The translations under genes were made by a program, and so were the position numbers. Below are positions 27,539 through 35,136 of a stretch of 64,000 nt of DNA, piece by piece (position 1 is the first letter of the stretch; every line of letters begins with the position of its first letter). Below the pieces are notes generated by a model. The model was given only the letters and a program-made list of their open reading frames with translations. It had not been told where the DNA came from and searched no databases. Origin of the DNA: Flavobacterium ammonificans (lineage in GTDB: Bacteria > Bacteroidota > Bacteroidia > Flavobacteriales > Flavobacteriaceae). The stretch is taken from assembly GCF_020885975.1 (NCBI RefSeq), contig NZ_AP025183.1:2170001-2234000 (forward strand). The letters are read 5' to 3'.

Positions 27539-28801
27539 ATGCTAATGCAAAATATATCCCTACAAAAAATAGTACGTATTTCCTTTCAATGGATGGTTAT
27601 ATGTGCTTTGATAGGACTATTTTCTGGTTCGGCATCCGCTTTATTTTTAGTAGCATTAGAATGGGTTACCCAAATTAGAGAATACAATAACTGGATCATT
27701 TGGTTATTGCCACTTGGTGGTTTACTCATTGGTTTAGTATATCATTATTATGGGGCTTCAGTAGTAAAAGGCAACAATTTGCTTTTAGAAGAATACGAAA
27801 ATCCGCAGCAACCCATTCCGTTCAAAATGGCGCCTTTGGTTCTCATTGGCACTTTAATTACTCATTTAGTGGGGGGCTCGGCTGGTCGCGAAGGTACCGC
27901 AGTACAAATGGGTGGAGCCATTGCCGACCAATTTTCGAACTGGTTTAAATTGGATCAAAACGATCGAAAAACAATTCTTATTTTAGGCATTAGCGCCGGA
28001 TTTGCTTCCGTTTTTGGAACACCTTTGGCCGGGGCTTTATTTGCTCTAGAAATAGTGTATTTCTGTAAAATCAATCTTAAAAGTGTGCTTTTGTCTTTTG
28101 CGGTAGCTTATGCAGCCTATTATACAGTCGAGTTGTGGCAAGTTAACCACACACATTACAGTATTCCTATTTTAGCTGAATTAAATGGTACCAATTTACT
28201 TTGGACTATTGTAGTCGGAATTATTTTTGGCTTAGCTGCTTTGTTATTTTCTAGATCAGCTCATTTTTGGAGCCATTTATTTTCAAAATACATTCAATAT
28301 GCTCCGATTCGACCTTTAATTGGAGGTACTATTTTAGCGATTATCCTTTTTTTCATCGGAACCACAAAATACATTGGTTTAGGAATTCCAGAAATAGTGA
28401 AAGCATTTTCAACACCTAATGATTCCTATGATTTTCTTTTAAAAATACTATTTACCGGTTTTACATTAGGAGCTGGTTTTAAAGGAGGCGAAGTAACTCC
28501 GCTGTTCTTCATAGGAGCTACTTTAGGAAGCGCTTTATCTGTTGTTATTCCTTTACCAATAGCGCTTATAGTAGGTATGGGGTTTGTTGCTGTTTTTTCT
28601 GGGGCAACCCATACTCCTATTGCTTGTACTGTTATGGGAATGGAATTGTTTGGAATTGAAAGCGGAATTTTTATTGGCATTGCTTGTGTCGTAGCTTATT
28701 TTACTTCAGGTTCTGTTGGGATTTACTCTTCGCAAATACATAAAGGCCCAAAACACTACTTATATCAAAGAATAAAAAAAACAAAATTAGACTTCTTTTA
28801 G
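27539..28801 (+). CDS. CLC-family antiporter, fluoride/proton type (CLC-F)
   Basis: This 420-residue polytopic membrane protein belongs to the CLC family. The signature motifs differ from chloride channels: GREGT at 116-120 (gating Glu E118) in place of GREGP, GEVTP at 317-321 in place of GxFxP, and Y396 near the C-terminus. Position 79 is Asn (KGNNL) where chloride CLCs have the Ser of GSGIP. These features match the CLC-F fluoride exporters, and the numbering of E118, E318-V319-T320 and Y396 equals what I recall for the CLC-Eca antiporter. The likely role is export of fluoride in exchange for protons. A second ATG two codons in (27545) is also possible. No fluoride riboswitch was recognised upstream. 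Confidence 0.85.
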   Translation: MLMQNISLQKIVRISFQWMVICALIGLFSGSASALFLVALEWVTQIREYNNWIIWLLPLGGLLIGLVYHYYGASVVKGNNLLLEEYENPQQPIPFKMAPLVLIGTLITHLVGGSAGREGTAVQMGGAIADQFSNWFKLDQNDRKTILILGISAGFASVFGTPLAGALFALEIVYFCKINLKSVLLSFAVAYAAYYTVELWQVNHTHYSIPILAELNGTNLLWTIVVGIIFGLAALLFSRSAHFWSHLFSKYIQYAPIRPLIGGTILAIILFFIGTTKYIGLGIPEIVKAFSTPNDSYDFLLKILFTGFTLGAGFKGGEVTPLFFIGATLGSALSVVIPLPIALIVGMGFVAVFSGATHTPIACTVMGMELFGIESGIFIGIACVVAYFTSGSVGIYSSQIHKGPKHYLYQRIKKTKLDFF

Positions 28802-28871
28802 AATTGTATGAACTAGGTTAAATATTTAAATGATTTTCCGTTTAAATTAAAAAAATGTAATTTCGCATTCT

Positions 28872-29876
28872 ATGAAAAAAGAAGATATTCAAGCCATTCA
28901 GGAACTATTATCTAGTCCGAAAAAAATTGCGATAATTCCACACCGTGGTCCTGATGGTGATGCTATGGGATCTACTTTAGGTTTATACCATTTTTTACTT
29001 AAAAACAACCACCAAGCTACTGTAATTTCACCTAATGAAATGCCTTACTTTTTAGAGTGGCTTCCGGGAGCTAATTCGGTTAAAGTATTCGAAAAAGACA
29101 AAGCAGTTTGCACACAAATTCTGGAAGAAGCTGAAATCATTTTTACCCTTGACTTTAATGCTTTGCATCGTACTGGAGAAATGGAAAATGTGTTAAACCA
29201 ACTTTCAGCTCCGTATATCATGATTGACCACCATCAATTTCCACATGATTATGCAACTTATACTTATTCTGACACTAATTTTGGATCAACCTGTGAAATG
29301 GTGTACAACTTCATTTCTTTTTTAGGTAAAAAATCTGACATTGATCAAACCATAGGAACTTGTATTTATACTGGAATTTTAACCGATTCAGGTTCGTTTC
29401 GTTTCCCGAAAACAACAGGGACTACTCATAGAATCATTGCAGAATTGATTGAGTTAGGAGTTAAAAATACTGAAATTCCCAATTTACTTTTTGACAACAG
29501 TTCTTTTGGGCGTTTGCAAATTTTAGGTCGTGCATTACAAAATATGAAAGTATTTACTGAGCATAAAACAGCCTACACCTATTTGACGCAAGATGAATTG
29601 GATTCCTTTGACCATATAAAAGGAGATACAGAAGGAATTGTTAATTACGGATTAAGTATCAAAGGAATTGTTTTTTCTGCTATTTTTATTGAAAATAAAG
29701 ACGAAAAAATTATTAAAATATCGTTTCGTTCTCAAGGAGATTTTGATGTAAATCAATTTTCTAGAGATCATTTCAATGGAGGAGGACATATCAATGCAGC
29801 TGGAGGAAAATCAGAAAATTCGATGGAAGACACTATTCGAAAATTTGAAGAATTAGTCAAAAACTTAGCCGTCTAA
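28872..29876 (+). CDS. nrnA: Bifunctional oligoribonuclease / pAp phosphatase NrnA (DHH family)
   Basis: This 334-residue cytosolic phosphoesterase degrades nano-RNA and hydrolyses 3'-phosphoadenosine 5'-phosphate. DHH family motifs are PHRGPDGDAMGS (23-34), DFNALHR (about 95), DHH (119-121), and the C-terminal DHHA1 motif GGGHINAAGG near residue 310. It is the first gene of an operon, with gldI only 3 nt downstream and two peptidyl-prolyl isomerase genes after it. Confidence 0.93.
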   Translation: MKKEDIQAIQELLSSPKKIAIIPHRGPDGDAMGSTLGLYHFLLKNNHQATVISPNEMPYFLEWLPGANSVKVFEKDKAVCTQILEEAEIIFTLDFNALHRTGEMENVLNQLSAPYIMIDHHQFPHDYATYTYSDTNFGSTCEMVYNFISFLGKKSDIDQTIGTCIYTGILTDSGSFRFPKTTGTTHRIIAELIELGVKNTEIPNLLFDNSSFGRLQILGRALQNMKVFTEHKTAYTYLTQDELDSFDHIKGDTEGIVNYGLSIKGIVFSAIFIENKDEKIIKISFRSQGDFDVNQFSRDHFNGGGHINAAGGKSENSMEDTIRKFEELVKNLAV

Positions 29877-29879
29877 ATC

Positions 29880-30497
29880 ATGAGAAAATTTATCTATACA
29901 TCAGCAATAACTATTCTTTTTGTGCTTTCTAGTTGCCAAAAGAGCCAAGTAGCAAGAAAACCTATTTCGCAAAGCTCCGGTTCATTTATGAAAGAATCTG
30001 TGGATCGAAATAAAAAATTAATTGCAGGAGAAGAAGCTGAAATTGCTAGAGTAATTCGTCAAAACAAAAAAGTGAAATTTATTGCCTCGCCTAAAGGCTA
30101 TTGGTATGCTTATGCAACAGTAAATACAAAAGATAGCTTAACTCCTAAAAAAGGCGATGTGGCTTTATTTGACTATGAAGTTAAAGATTTAAAAGGTCGA
30201 ATTATTTATTCCAAAAACGAATTGGGACCTCAAACCTATTTTGTTGACAAACAAAACATCATGGCTGGGCTTCGAGAGGGAATTAAAATAATGCACCGTA
30301 AGGAAAAGATAAACTTTCTATTTACTTCTCATATCGCATACGGATATCATGGAGATAATAACAAAATTGGAACTAACAAACCTCTTTTATGTATTGTTAC
30401 CCTCCGTGATTTTATGTCGGAAGCTGATTACGATAAAAAAATGAAAGCTACTACTAATCCAGTTTCGAAAATTCAAAATGATTCTGTAACTAACTAA
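29880..30497 (+). CDS. gldI: Gliding motility lipoprotein GldI (FKBP-type prolyl isomerase)
   Basis: This 205-residue lipoprotein has the lipobox LSSC with the lipid-bearing Cys at position 19. An FKBP-type peptidyl-prolyl isomerase domain covers about 85-185 (PKKGDVALFDYEV, then GLREGIKIM and IAYGYHG). Gene order after nrnA and the sequence type match GldI, a protein needed for gliding in Flavobacterium johnsoniae, where it is thought to help fold motility or T9SS components in the envelope. It starts 3 nt after nrnA and is followed 8 nt later by a second isomerase gene. Confidence 0.9.
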   Translation: MRKFIYTSAITILFVLSSCQKSQVARKPISQSSGSFMKESVDRNKKLIAGEEAEIARVIRQNKKVKFIASPKGYWYAYATVNTKDSLTPKKGDVALFDYEVKDLKGRIIYSKNELGPQTYFVDKQNIMAGLREGIKIMHRKEKINFLFTSHIAYGYHGDNNKIGTNKPLLCIVTLRDFMSEADYDKKMKATTNPVSKIQNDSVTN

Positions 30498-30505
30498 TAT
30501 TTGAA

Positions 30506-31624
30506 ATGAAAAAAAGAGTTCTATTAGCTTTAGCTTTAATTGTCTCGTTATATTCTTGTAAAGAGGATAACAATAATTTACCAGATGGCTTATTTGCCAA
30601 AATTGAAACCAATAAAGGAGAAATCATTGTTCAATTAGATTATGAAAAAGCGCCCATTACAGTTGCTAACTTTGTAACACTAGCGGAAGGTAAAAATGAA
30701 TTTGTTACCAATGAAAACATCAAAAACCGACCTTTTTATGATGGATTGAAATTTCACAGAGTGATTGAAAACTTTATGATTCAGGGAGGAGATCCACTGG
30801 GAACAGGTTCTGGCGATGCAGGTTATAAATTCAAAGATGAAATCACAGATGCTCGTTTTGATAAAGCAGGTGTTTTAGCCATGGCGAATAACGGTCCAGC
30901 TACTAATAGCAGTCAGTTTTTTATAACGCATCTTGAAACACCTTGGCTAGATGGAAAGCATACTATTTTTGGTCAAGTAGTTGGCAATGGAATGGAAGCC
31001 GTAAACAAAATTCTTCAAGATGATTACATGAGTAAAGTAACCATTATTCGTAATGGAGATGCCGCTAAAAAGTTTGATGCGGTTAAAGTGTTTCACAATT
31101 ATTTTATTACAGAAGCCGAAAACCAAAAAAAACAAGCCGCAATTGATGCTGAAAACAAACGTATCTTTAATGAAAAGTACAAAACCGTCATTGATGCTAA
31201 AGTAAAATACTTTGCTGAACTGAAAGCCAAAGCAACTAAAACTAAATCAGGCTTAGAATTTGTTATTACTAAAAAAGGCGGAGGTGCTAAACCTAAGGCT
31301 GGAACTGGAATTTTTATTCATTATGCTGGTTTTTTAGAAAATGGGATATTATTTGACAGCAGTATCGATGGTGTGTGCAAAACCTTTGGTACTTTTGATC
31401 CTAATAGAGCAGCTCAAAACGGCTACCAACCTATTCCTTTTCAAGCGGGTAAAAAAGATGGTATGATTCCTGGTTTTATTGAAGGAATTGAGCAACTTTC
31501 TTTCGGAGATAAAGCAGTCATATTTATCCCATCAAAATTAGGATACGGAGAGGCAGGTGCAGGAGGAGTAATTCCACCTAATGCGAATCTTATTTTTGAA
31601 ATTGAGTTAGTAAAAGCACAATAA
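30506..31624 (+). CDS. Cyclophilin-FKBP fusion peptidyl-prolyl isomerase, lipoprotein
   Basis: This 372-residue protein joins two isomerase types. A lipobox (LYSC, Cys at 18) comes first. A cyclophilin domain follows (about 33-200, with FHRVIENFMIQGGDP and the NSSQFFITH motif), then a Lys/Ala-rich helical linker (about 200-255), then an FKBP domain (about 265-372, with GTGIFIHYAGFLENG and IPGFIEGIEQL). It is the third gene of the nrnA-gldI operon, so it is probably a foldase anchored in the envelope. It is similar throughout to the next gene, which suggests a duplication. Confidence 0.9.
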   Translation: MKKRVLLALALIVSLYSCKEDNNNLPDGLFAKIETNKGEIIVQLDYEKAPITVANFVTLAEGKNEFVTNENIKNRPFYDGLKFHRVIENFMIQGGDPLGTGSGDAGYKFKDEITDARFDKAGVLAMANNGPATNSSQFFITHLETPWLDGKHTIFGQVVGNGMEAVNKILQDDYMSKVTIIRNGDAAKKFDAVKVFHNYFITEAENQKKQAAIDAENKRIFNEKYKTVIDAKVKYFAELKAKATKTKSGLEFVITKKGGGAKPKAGTGIFIHYAGFLENGILFDSSIDGVCKTFGTFDPNRAAQNGYQPIPFQAGKKDGMIPGFIEGIEQLSFGDKAVIFIPSKLGYGEAGAGGVIPPNANLIFEIELVKAQ

Positions 31625-31639
31625 TTAAATTATAAAGAA

Positions 31640-32848
31640 ATGAAATTAAAATTAATAGCATTCTTATTATTAGGAATCATCAGTGTGCAAGCACAAAAAT
31701 TTAAAAAAGGACTACCAACTAAAAAACCAGCTATTTCTCAAGTAGCTGCACCAAAATCAATAGTTGGGATTTTTGCCAATATTGTTACTACCAAAGGAAC
31801 TATAGTTGTCCAATTGGAATACCAAAAAACTCCAGTTACTGTTGCTAATTTTATAAGCTTAGCAGAAGGTAAAAATCCTTTTGTAACAAATGAAAAATTA
31901 AAAGGAAAACCATTTTATGATGGATTGAAATTCCACCGAGTGCTTAAAGATTTCATGATTCAAGGGGGTGATCCTGCTGGAAATGGGTCAGGTGGTCCTG
32001 GCTATGCATTTAAAGATGAATTTACTGATTTAAAACACGATAAAGGAGGGATTCTTTCAATGGCCAATTCTGGTCCCGCTTCTAACGGTAGTCAATTTTT
32101 TATTACACACAAAGATACTCCTTGGTTAGATGGTGTTCACACCGTTTTTGGTCATGTTACACAAGGTATGGATGTCGTAAACAAAATAGAACAAAATGAC
32201 GTTATACTTAAAGTAACCATCGCTAGAAAAGGGATTTTGGCTACTAAATTTAATGCTGTTAAAATCTTCTCAGATTATTATGCCAACAAAGCAGAAGACG
32301 CTAAAAAACAAGCCGCAATTGACGCTGAAAACAAAGCCAAACAAGCTGCCATTCAAGCAGAAAACAAAAGGGTTTATCTGGAAAAATATGGTCCAGTTAT
32401 CAAAGAAAAGGCTGCATTTTTAGCAGCTACAAAAGCAACAGCTACAACAACAGCTTCAGGATTACAATATGCTCTTTTACAAAAAGGATCTGATGTAAAG
32501 CCTGTGGATGGAAGTACTATTTATTTTAAATATGCAGGGTATTTTGAAGATGGTACTGTATTTGACACTAACTTCGAAGACGTAGCAAAAGCTTATGGAC
32601 AATTCAATCAAACACGCGCTGATCAAAATGGCTACCAAGGTTTTCCTTTTCAGGCAGGTAAGAAAGATGGAATGATTCCTGGGTTTTTAGAAGGATTAAG
32701 CTTGATGAATATAGGAGATAGAATACTATTGTTCCTTCCTTCTAAATTAGGATATGGCGAAAGAGGTGCTGGAGGTGTCATTCCGCCCAATACCAATTTA
32801 GTTTTTGAATTGGAAATTACAGACAAAGCTCCTGTTGCAAAAAAATAA
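31640..32848 (+). CDS. Cyclophilin-FKBP fusion peptidyl-prolyl isomerase, periplasmic
   Basis: This 402-residue paralogue of the preceding gene has the same order of domains but a cleavable signal peptide (MKLKLIAFLLLGIISVQAQ) instead of a lipobox. The cyclophilin domain is at about 47-215 (FHRVLKDFMIQGGDP, NGSQFFITH). The helical linker repeats the unit KQAA-I-x-AENK (about 226-250). The FKBP domain is at about 300-395. It lies 15 nt after the lipoprotein version and ends the operon at a strong terminator. Together with GldI the operon supplies three exported isomerases. Confidence 0.9.
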   Translation: MKLKLIAFLLLGIISVQAQKFKKGLPTKKPAISQVAAPKSIVGIFANIVTTKGTIVVQLEYQKTPVTVANFISLAEGKNPFVTNEKLKGKPFYDGLKFHRVLKDFMIQGGDPAGNGSGGPGYAFKDEFTDLKHDKGGILSMANSGPASNGSQFFITHKDTPWLDGVHTVFGHVTQGMDVVNKIEQNDVILKVTIARKGILATKFNAVKIFSDYYANKAEDAKKQAAIDAENKAKQAAIQAENKRVYLEKYGPVIKEKAAFLAATKATATTTASGLQYALLQKGSDVKPVDGSTIYFKYAGYFEDGTVFDTNFEDVAKAYGQFNQTRADQNGYQGFPFQAGKKDGMIPGFLEGLSLMNIGDRILLFLPSKLGYGERGAGGVIPPNTNLVFELEITDKAPVAKK

Positions 32849-32860
32849 TTGATCTAGTAA

Positions 32861-32895
32861 TAAAAAAATCCTCAACAATGTTGAGGATTTTTTTA
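32861..32895. terminator. Bidirectional rho-independent terminator
   Basis: A stem with a core of 9 bp (32868-32876 and 32880-32888), extended by A/T pairs, closes the nrnA-gldI operon on one strand and the unknown protein gene on the other. Confidence 0.93.
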
Positions 32896-32911
32896 TTGCA
32901 TTTTATATAAA

Positions 32912-33349
32912 TTACTTTCCAAATTTCCAATCAAACTCATCTTTCGCATTAATGATGGCTCCGATTTCAAACTTAACTACTTCTTCAAATTCAGTTTGAA
33001 AAATAATCCAATTTTCTTCGTTGAAATAGTTTTCAAACGTATCAAATTCTTCTTGAGTGAATTTGGTAATATTTTTTGCTACCAAATCATTCTTAACTTC
33101 AGATATCTTTTTACCGATAATCGTATTCCCAAATAATTCCAAATCAGCGCCAGAAGCTACAATATATCCCAATTTAAAATCTTCCTCTTGGTAGAACGTT
33201 AAACGTGATTTTAGTTTATTGTATACCAAAATTTGATTCTCATCTTCGTCTTTGTAATTGCGGTCAGGTTTCCCATAAATTGCTTCCACATCTTTTTGTT
33301 TCATACCAAAAAGCAACTTATCGATTCCGTTTTTTAGATTGATTTTCAT
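32912..33349 (-). CDS. Uncharacterised soluble protein
   Basis: This 145-residue protein has no signal peptide or membrane segment. It begins MKINLKNGIDKLLFGMKQKD; a GMKQKDVEAIYGKPD segment (15-29) resembles the small helix-turn motif found in SmpA/immunity-like proteins (G-M-x-x-x-E/D-V-x-x-x-x-G-x-P). The rest is rich in Glu, Phe and Asn. Function unknown. It is 33 nt downstream of another unknown gene on the same strand. Confidence 0.6.
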   Translation of the reverse strand: MKINLKNGIDKLLFGMKQKDVEAIYGKPDRNYKDEDENQILVYNKLKSRLTFYQEEDFKLGYIVASGADLELFGNTIIGKKISEVKNDLVAKNITKFTQEEFDTFENYFNEENWIIFQTEFEEVVKFEIGAIINAKDEFDWKFGK

Positions 33350-33382
33350 AATTAAAATATTGTTTTTACACCTTTATTAAGG

Positions 33383-33739
33383 CTATTCATTCATCTCATC
33401 AAAACGAACAGGAACCTGTGGATCATAGCACGGACATTTGAATTCTTCCATCGTAGCAGCTAATAATTCCATTGTTTTTCCTTCGGTTCCATAACAGTCA
33501 ATCTGAATGCTTTGCGAAGTTGTCTTTACCTGAAAAGCACCTTTTCCATTTGGATTTTTCCAACTATTATCGTCTACTTTTTCCCAACTAGAAAAAACAC
33601 TGCCAATACGATTTAATATCACAGTTACTGGAAGTTCTTCTAAACCCTCCACCATTTCTTGTTCTACCAATGATTCGTATACCAATTGATGGTTCAAGTA
33701 AAATCCCTCCTGATATTGCCAAAATACTAATTCGTACAT
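33383..33739 (-). CDS. Uncharacterised small soluble protein
   Basis: This 118-residue acidic protein has no signal peptide. It contains two close cysteines near the C-terminus (FKCPCYDP, about 104-111) that could bind metal. No family is recognised. It is followed 33 nt later by another unknown gene, so the two may be expressed together. A restricted role with no homologues in model organisms is likely. Confidence 0.6.
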   Translation of the reverse strand: MYELVFWQYQEGFYLNHQLVYESLVEQEMVEGLEELPVTVILNRIGSVFSSWEKVDDNSWKNPNGKGAFQVKTTSQSIQIDCYGTEGKTMELLAATMEEFKCPCYDPQVPVRFDEMNE

Positions 33740-33791
33740 TTAAATAGTTTAAAAGTTTGTGTTTTATTAGTTTAGAAATAAGAAACTAAGA

Positions 33792-34970
33792 TTAGTACTC
33801 AAAAGTACCGTATTCGCTAGAAATCGTCAATTTTTTAGTATCTGAAGCTTCCACTCTACCCACAATTTGGGCATCTACATTAAACGATTTTGAAATCGCT
33901 ATAATATCTTGAGCTACTGCTTCTGGAACATACAATTCCATTCGGTGACCACAGTTGAAAACTTGGTACATTTCTTTCCAATCTGTTTTGGATTGCTCTT
34001 GAATCAATTGAAACAAAGGCGGTACCAGAAACAAATTGTCTTTGATTATGTGTAGATTATTTACAAAATGTAAAATTTTAGTTTGCGCTCCACCACTGCA
34101 ATGCACCATTCCGTGAATTTCTTTTGAAGAATAGTTATCTAAAATTTTCTTGATAATTGGTGCATAGGTTCTTGTTGGCGAAAGCACTAATTGACCAGCA
34201 TCAATTGGTGAATTTTCCACCGCGTCAGTTAAGTTTACTTGACCTGAATAGATCAATTCTTCAGGAACTGCAGCGTCAAAACTCTCTGGGTATTTTTGTG
34301 CCAAATAGTTCCCAAACACATCGTGACGTGCCGAAGTCAAACCATTACTTCCCATTCCGCCATTGTAACTTTTCTCGTAAGTGGCTTGTCCAAAAGAGGC
34401 TAAACCTACAATTACATCACCTGCTTGAATATTAGCATTGTCAATTACTTTGGCTCTTGGCATTCTTGCCGTAACTGTTGAATCTACAATAATAGTTCGA
34501 ACTAAATCCCCTACATCAGCCGTTTCACCACCTGTAGAATGAATAGTCACACCAAAAGAATCCAATTCTTTGATCAATTCTTCTGTTCCGTTGATAATGG
34601 CTGAAATTACCTCAGCAGTAATTAGATTTTTATTTCTTCCAATTGTAGAAGAAAGTAAAATATTATCGGTCGCTCCCACACACAACAAGTCGTCAATATT
34701 CATAATCAACGCATCTTGTGCAATGCCTTTCCAAACCGAAATATCGCCCGTTTCTTTCCAATACATATAAGCCAAAGACGATTTAGTACCCGCTCCATCA
34801 GCGTGCATAATCAAACAATAATTTTCATCTTGGGTTAAATAATCCGGAACGATTTTACAAAAAGCTTGAGGAAACAAACCTTTATCAATATTTTTAATTG
34901 CATTATGCACATCTTCTTTGGATGCCGAAACACCGCGTTGTGCATATCTTTTTGAAGTATCTGAACTCAT
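33792..34970 (-). CDS. purM: Phosphoribosylaminoimidazole synthetase (AIR synthase)
   Basis: This enzyme of 392 residues converts FGAM to AIR in purine synthesis, using ATP. It belongs to the PurM/PurL fold. Visible parts are KRYAQRGVSASKEDVHNAI at the start, the HADGAGTKSSLAY substrate loop, and the HSTGGETADVGDLVRT loop. The frame is open to 35102, but the ATG at 34968-34970 (MSSDTSKRYAQRG) is the family start. At 392 residues it is about 45 longer than E. coli PurM, which is normal in Bacteroidota. Confidence 0.93.
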   Translation of the reverse strand: MSSDTSKRYAQRGVSASKEDVHNAIKNIDKGLFPQAFCKIVPDYLTQDENYCLIMHADGAGTKSSLAYMYWKETGDISVWKGIAQDALIMNIDDLLCVGATDNILLSSTIGRNKNLITAEVISAIINGTEELIKELDSFGVTIHSTGGETADVGDLVRTIIVDSTVTARMPRAKVIDNANIQAGDVIVGLASFGQATYEKSYNGGMGSNGLTSARHDVFGNYLAQKYPESFDAAVPEELIYSGQVNLTDAVENSPIDAGQLVLSPTRTYAPIIKKILDNYSSKEIHGMVHCSGGAQTKILHFVNNLHIIKDNLFLVPPLFQLIQEQSKTDWKEMYQVFNCGHRMELYVPEAVAQDIIAISKSFNVDAQIVGRVEASDTKKLTISSEYGTFEY

Positions 34971-35016
34971 GTAGTTAGTTGTGTGTCGTCTGCCTTTCGG
35001 CAAAATGTATTTTGGG

Positions 35017-35048
35017 CAAAGATAATTATTTTTTTGGCTTTTGCCTAA
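35017..35048 (-). promoter_or_regulatory. Candidate promoter of purM
   Basis: On the minus strand TTAG (35045-35048) and TATCTTTG (35017-35024) are 20 nt apart, the same layout as the DEAD-box helicase promoter. The leader would be about 40 nt. No PurR-like operator was recognised. Confidence 0.55.
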
Positions 35049-35085
35049 GCAGAAATTGAGTGTGATTTTTCTATTTTTCATTCCA

Positions 35086-35113
35086 TAAAAAAGCCGCTTC
35101 AATGAAACGGCTT
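35086..35113. terminator. Terminator of the GSIII gene
   Basis: The stem AAAAGCCG/CGGCTTTT (arms about 35087-35094 and 35106-35113) is extended internally by TTC/GAA. A U run follows on the minus strand, which ends the glutamine synthetase III transcript ahead of purM. Confidence 0.8.
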
Positions 35114-35136
35114 TTCTAAAATAGTACTGGAAATTA

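Noticed and set aside
34971..35102. 44-residue N-terminal extension of PurM
   Set aside because: The extension has no similarity to PurM and covers the predicted promoter at 35017-35048; the ATG at 34970 gives the family start.
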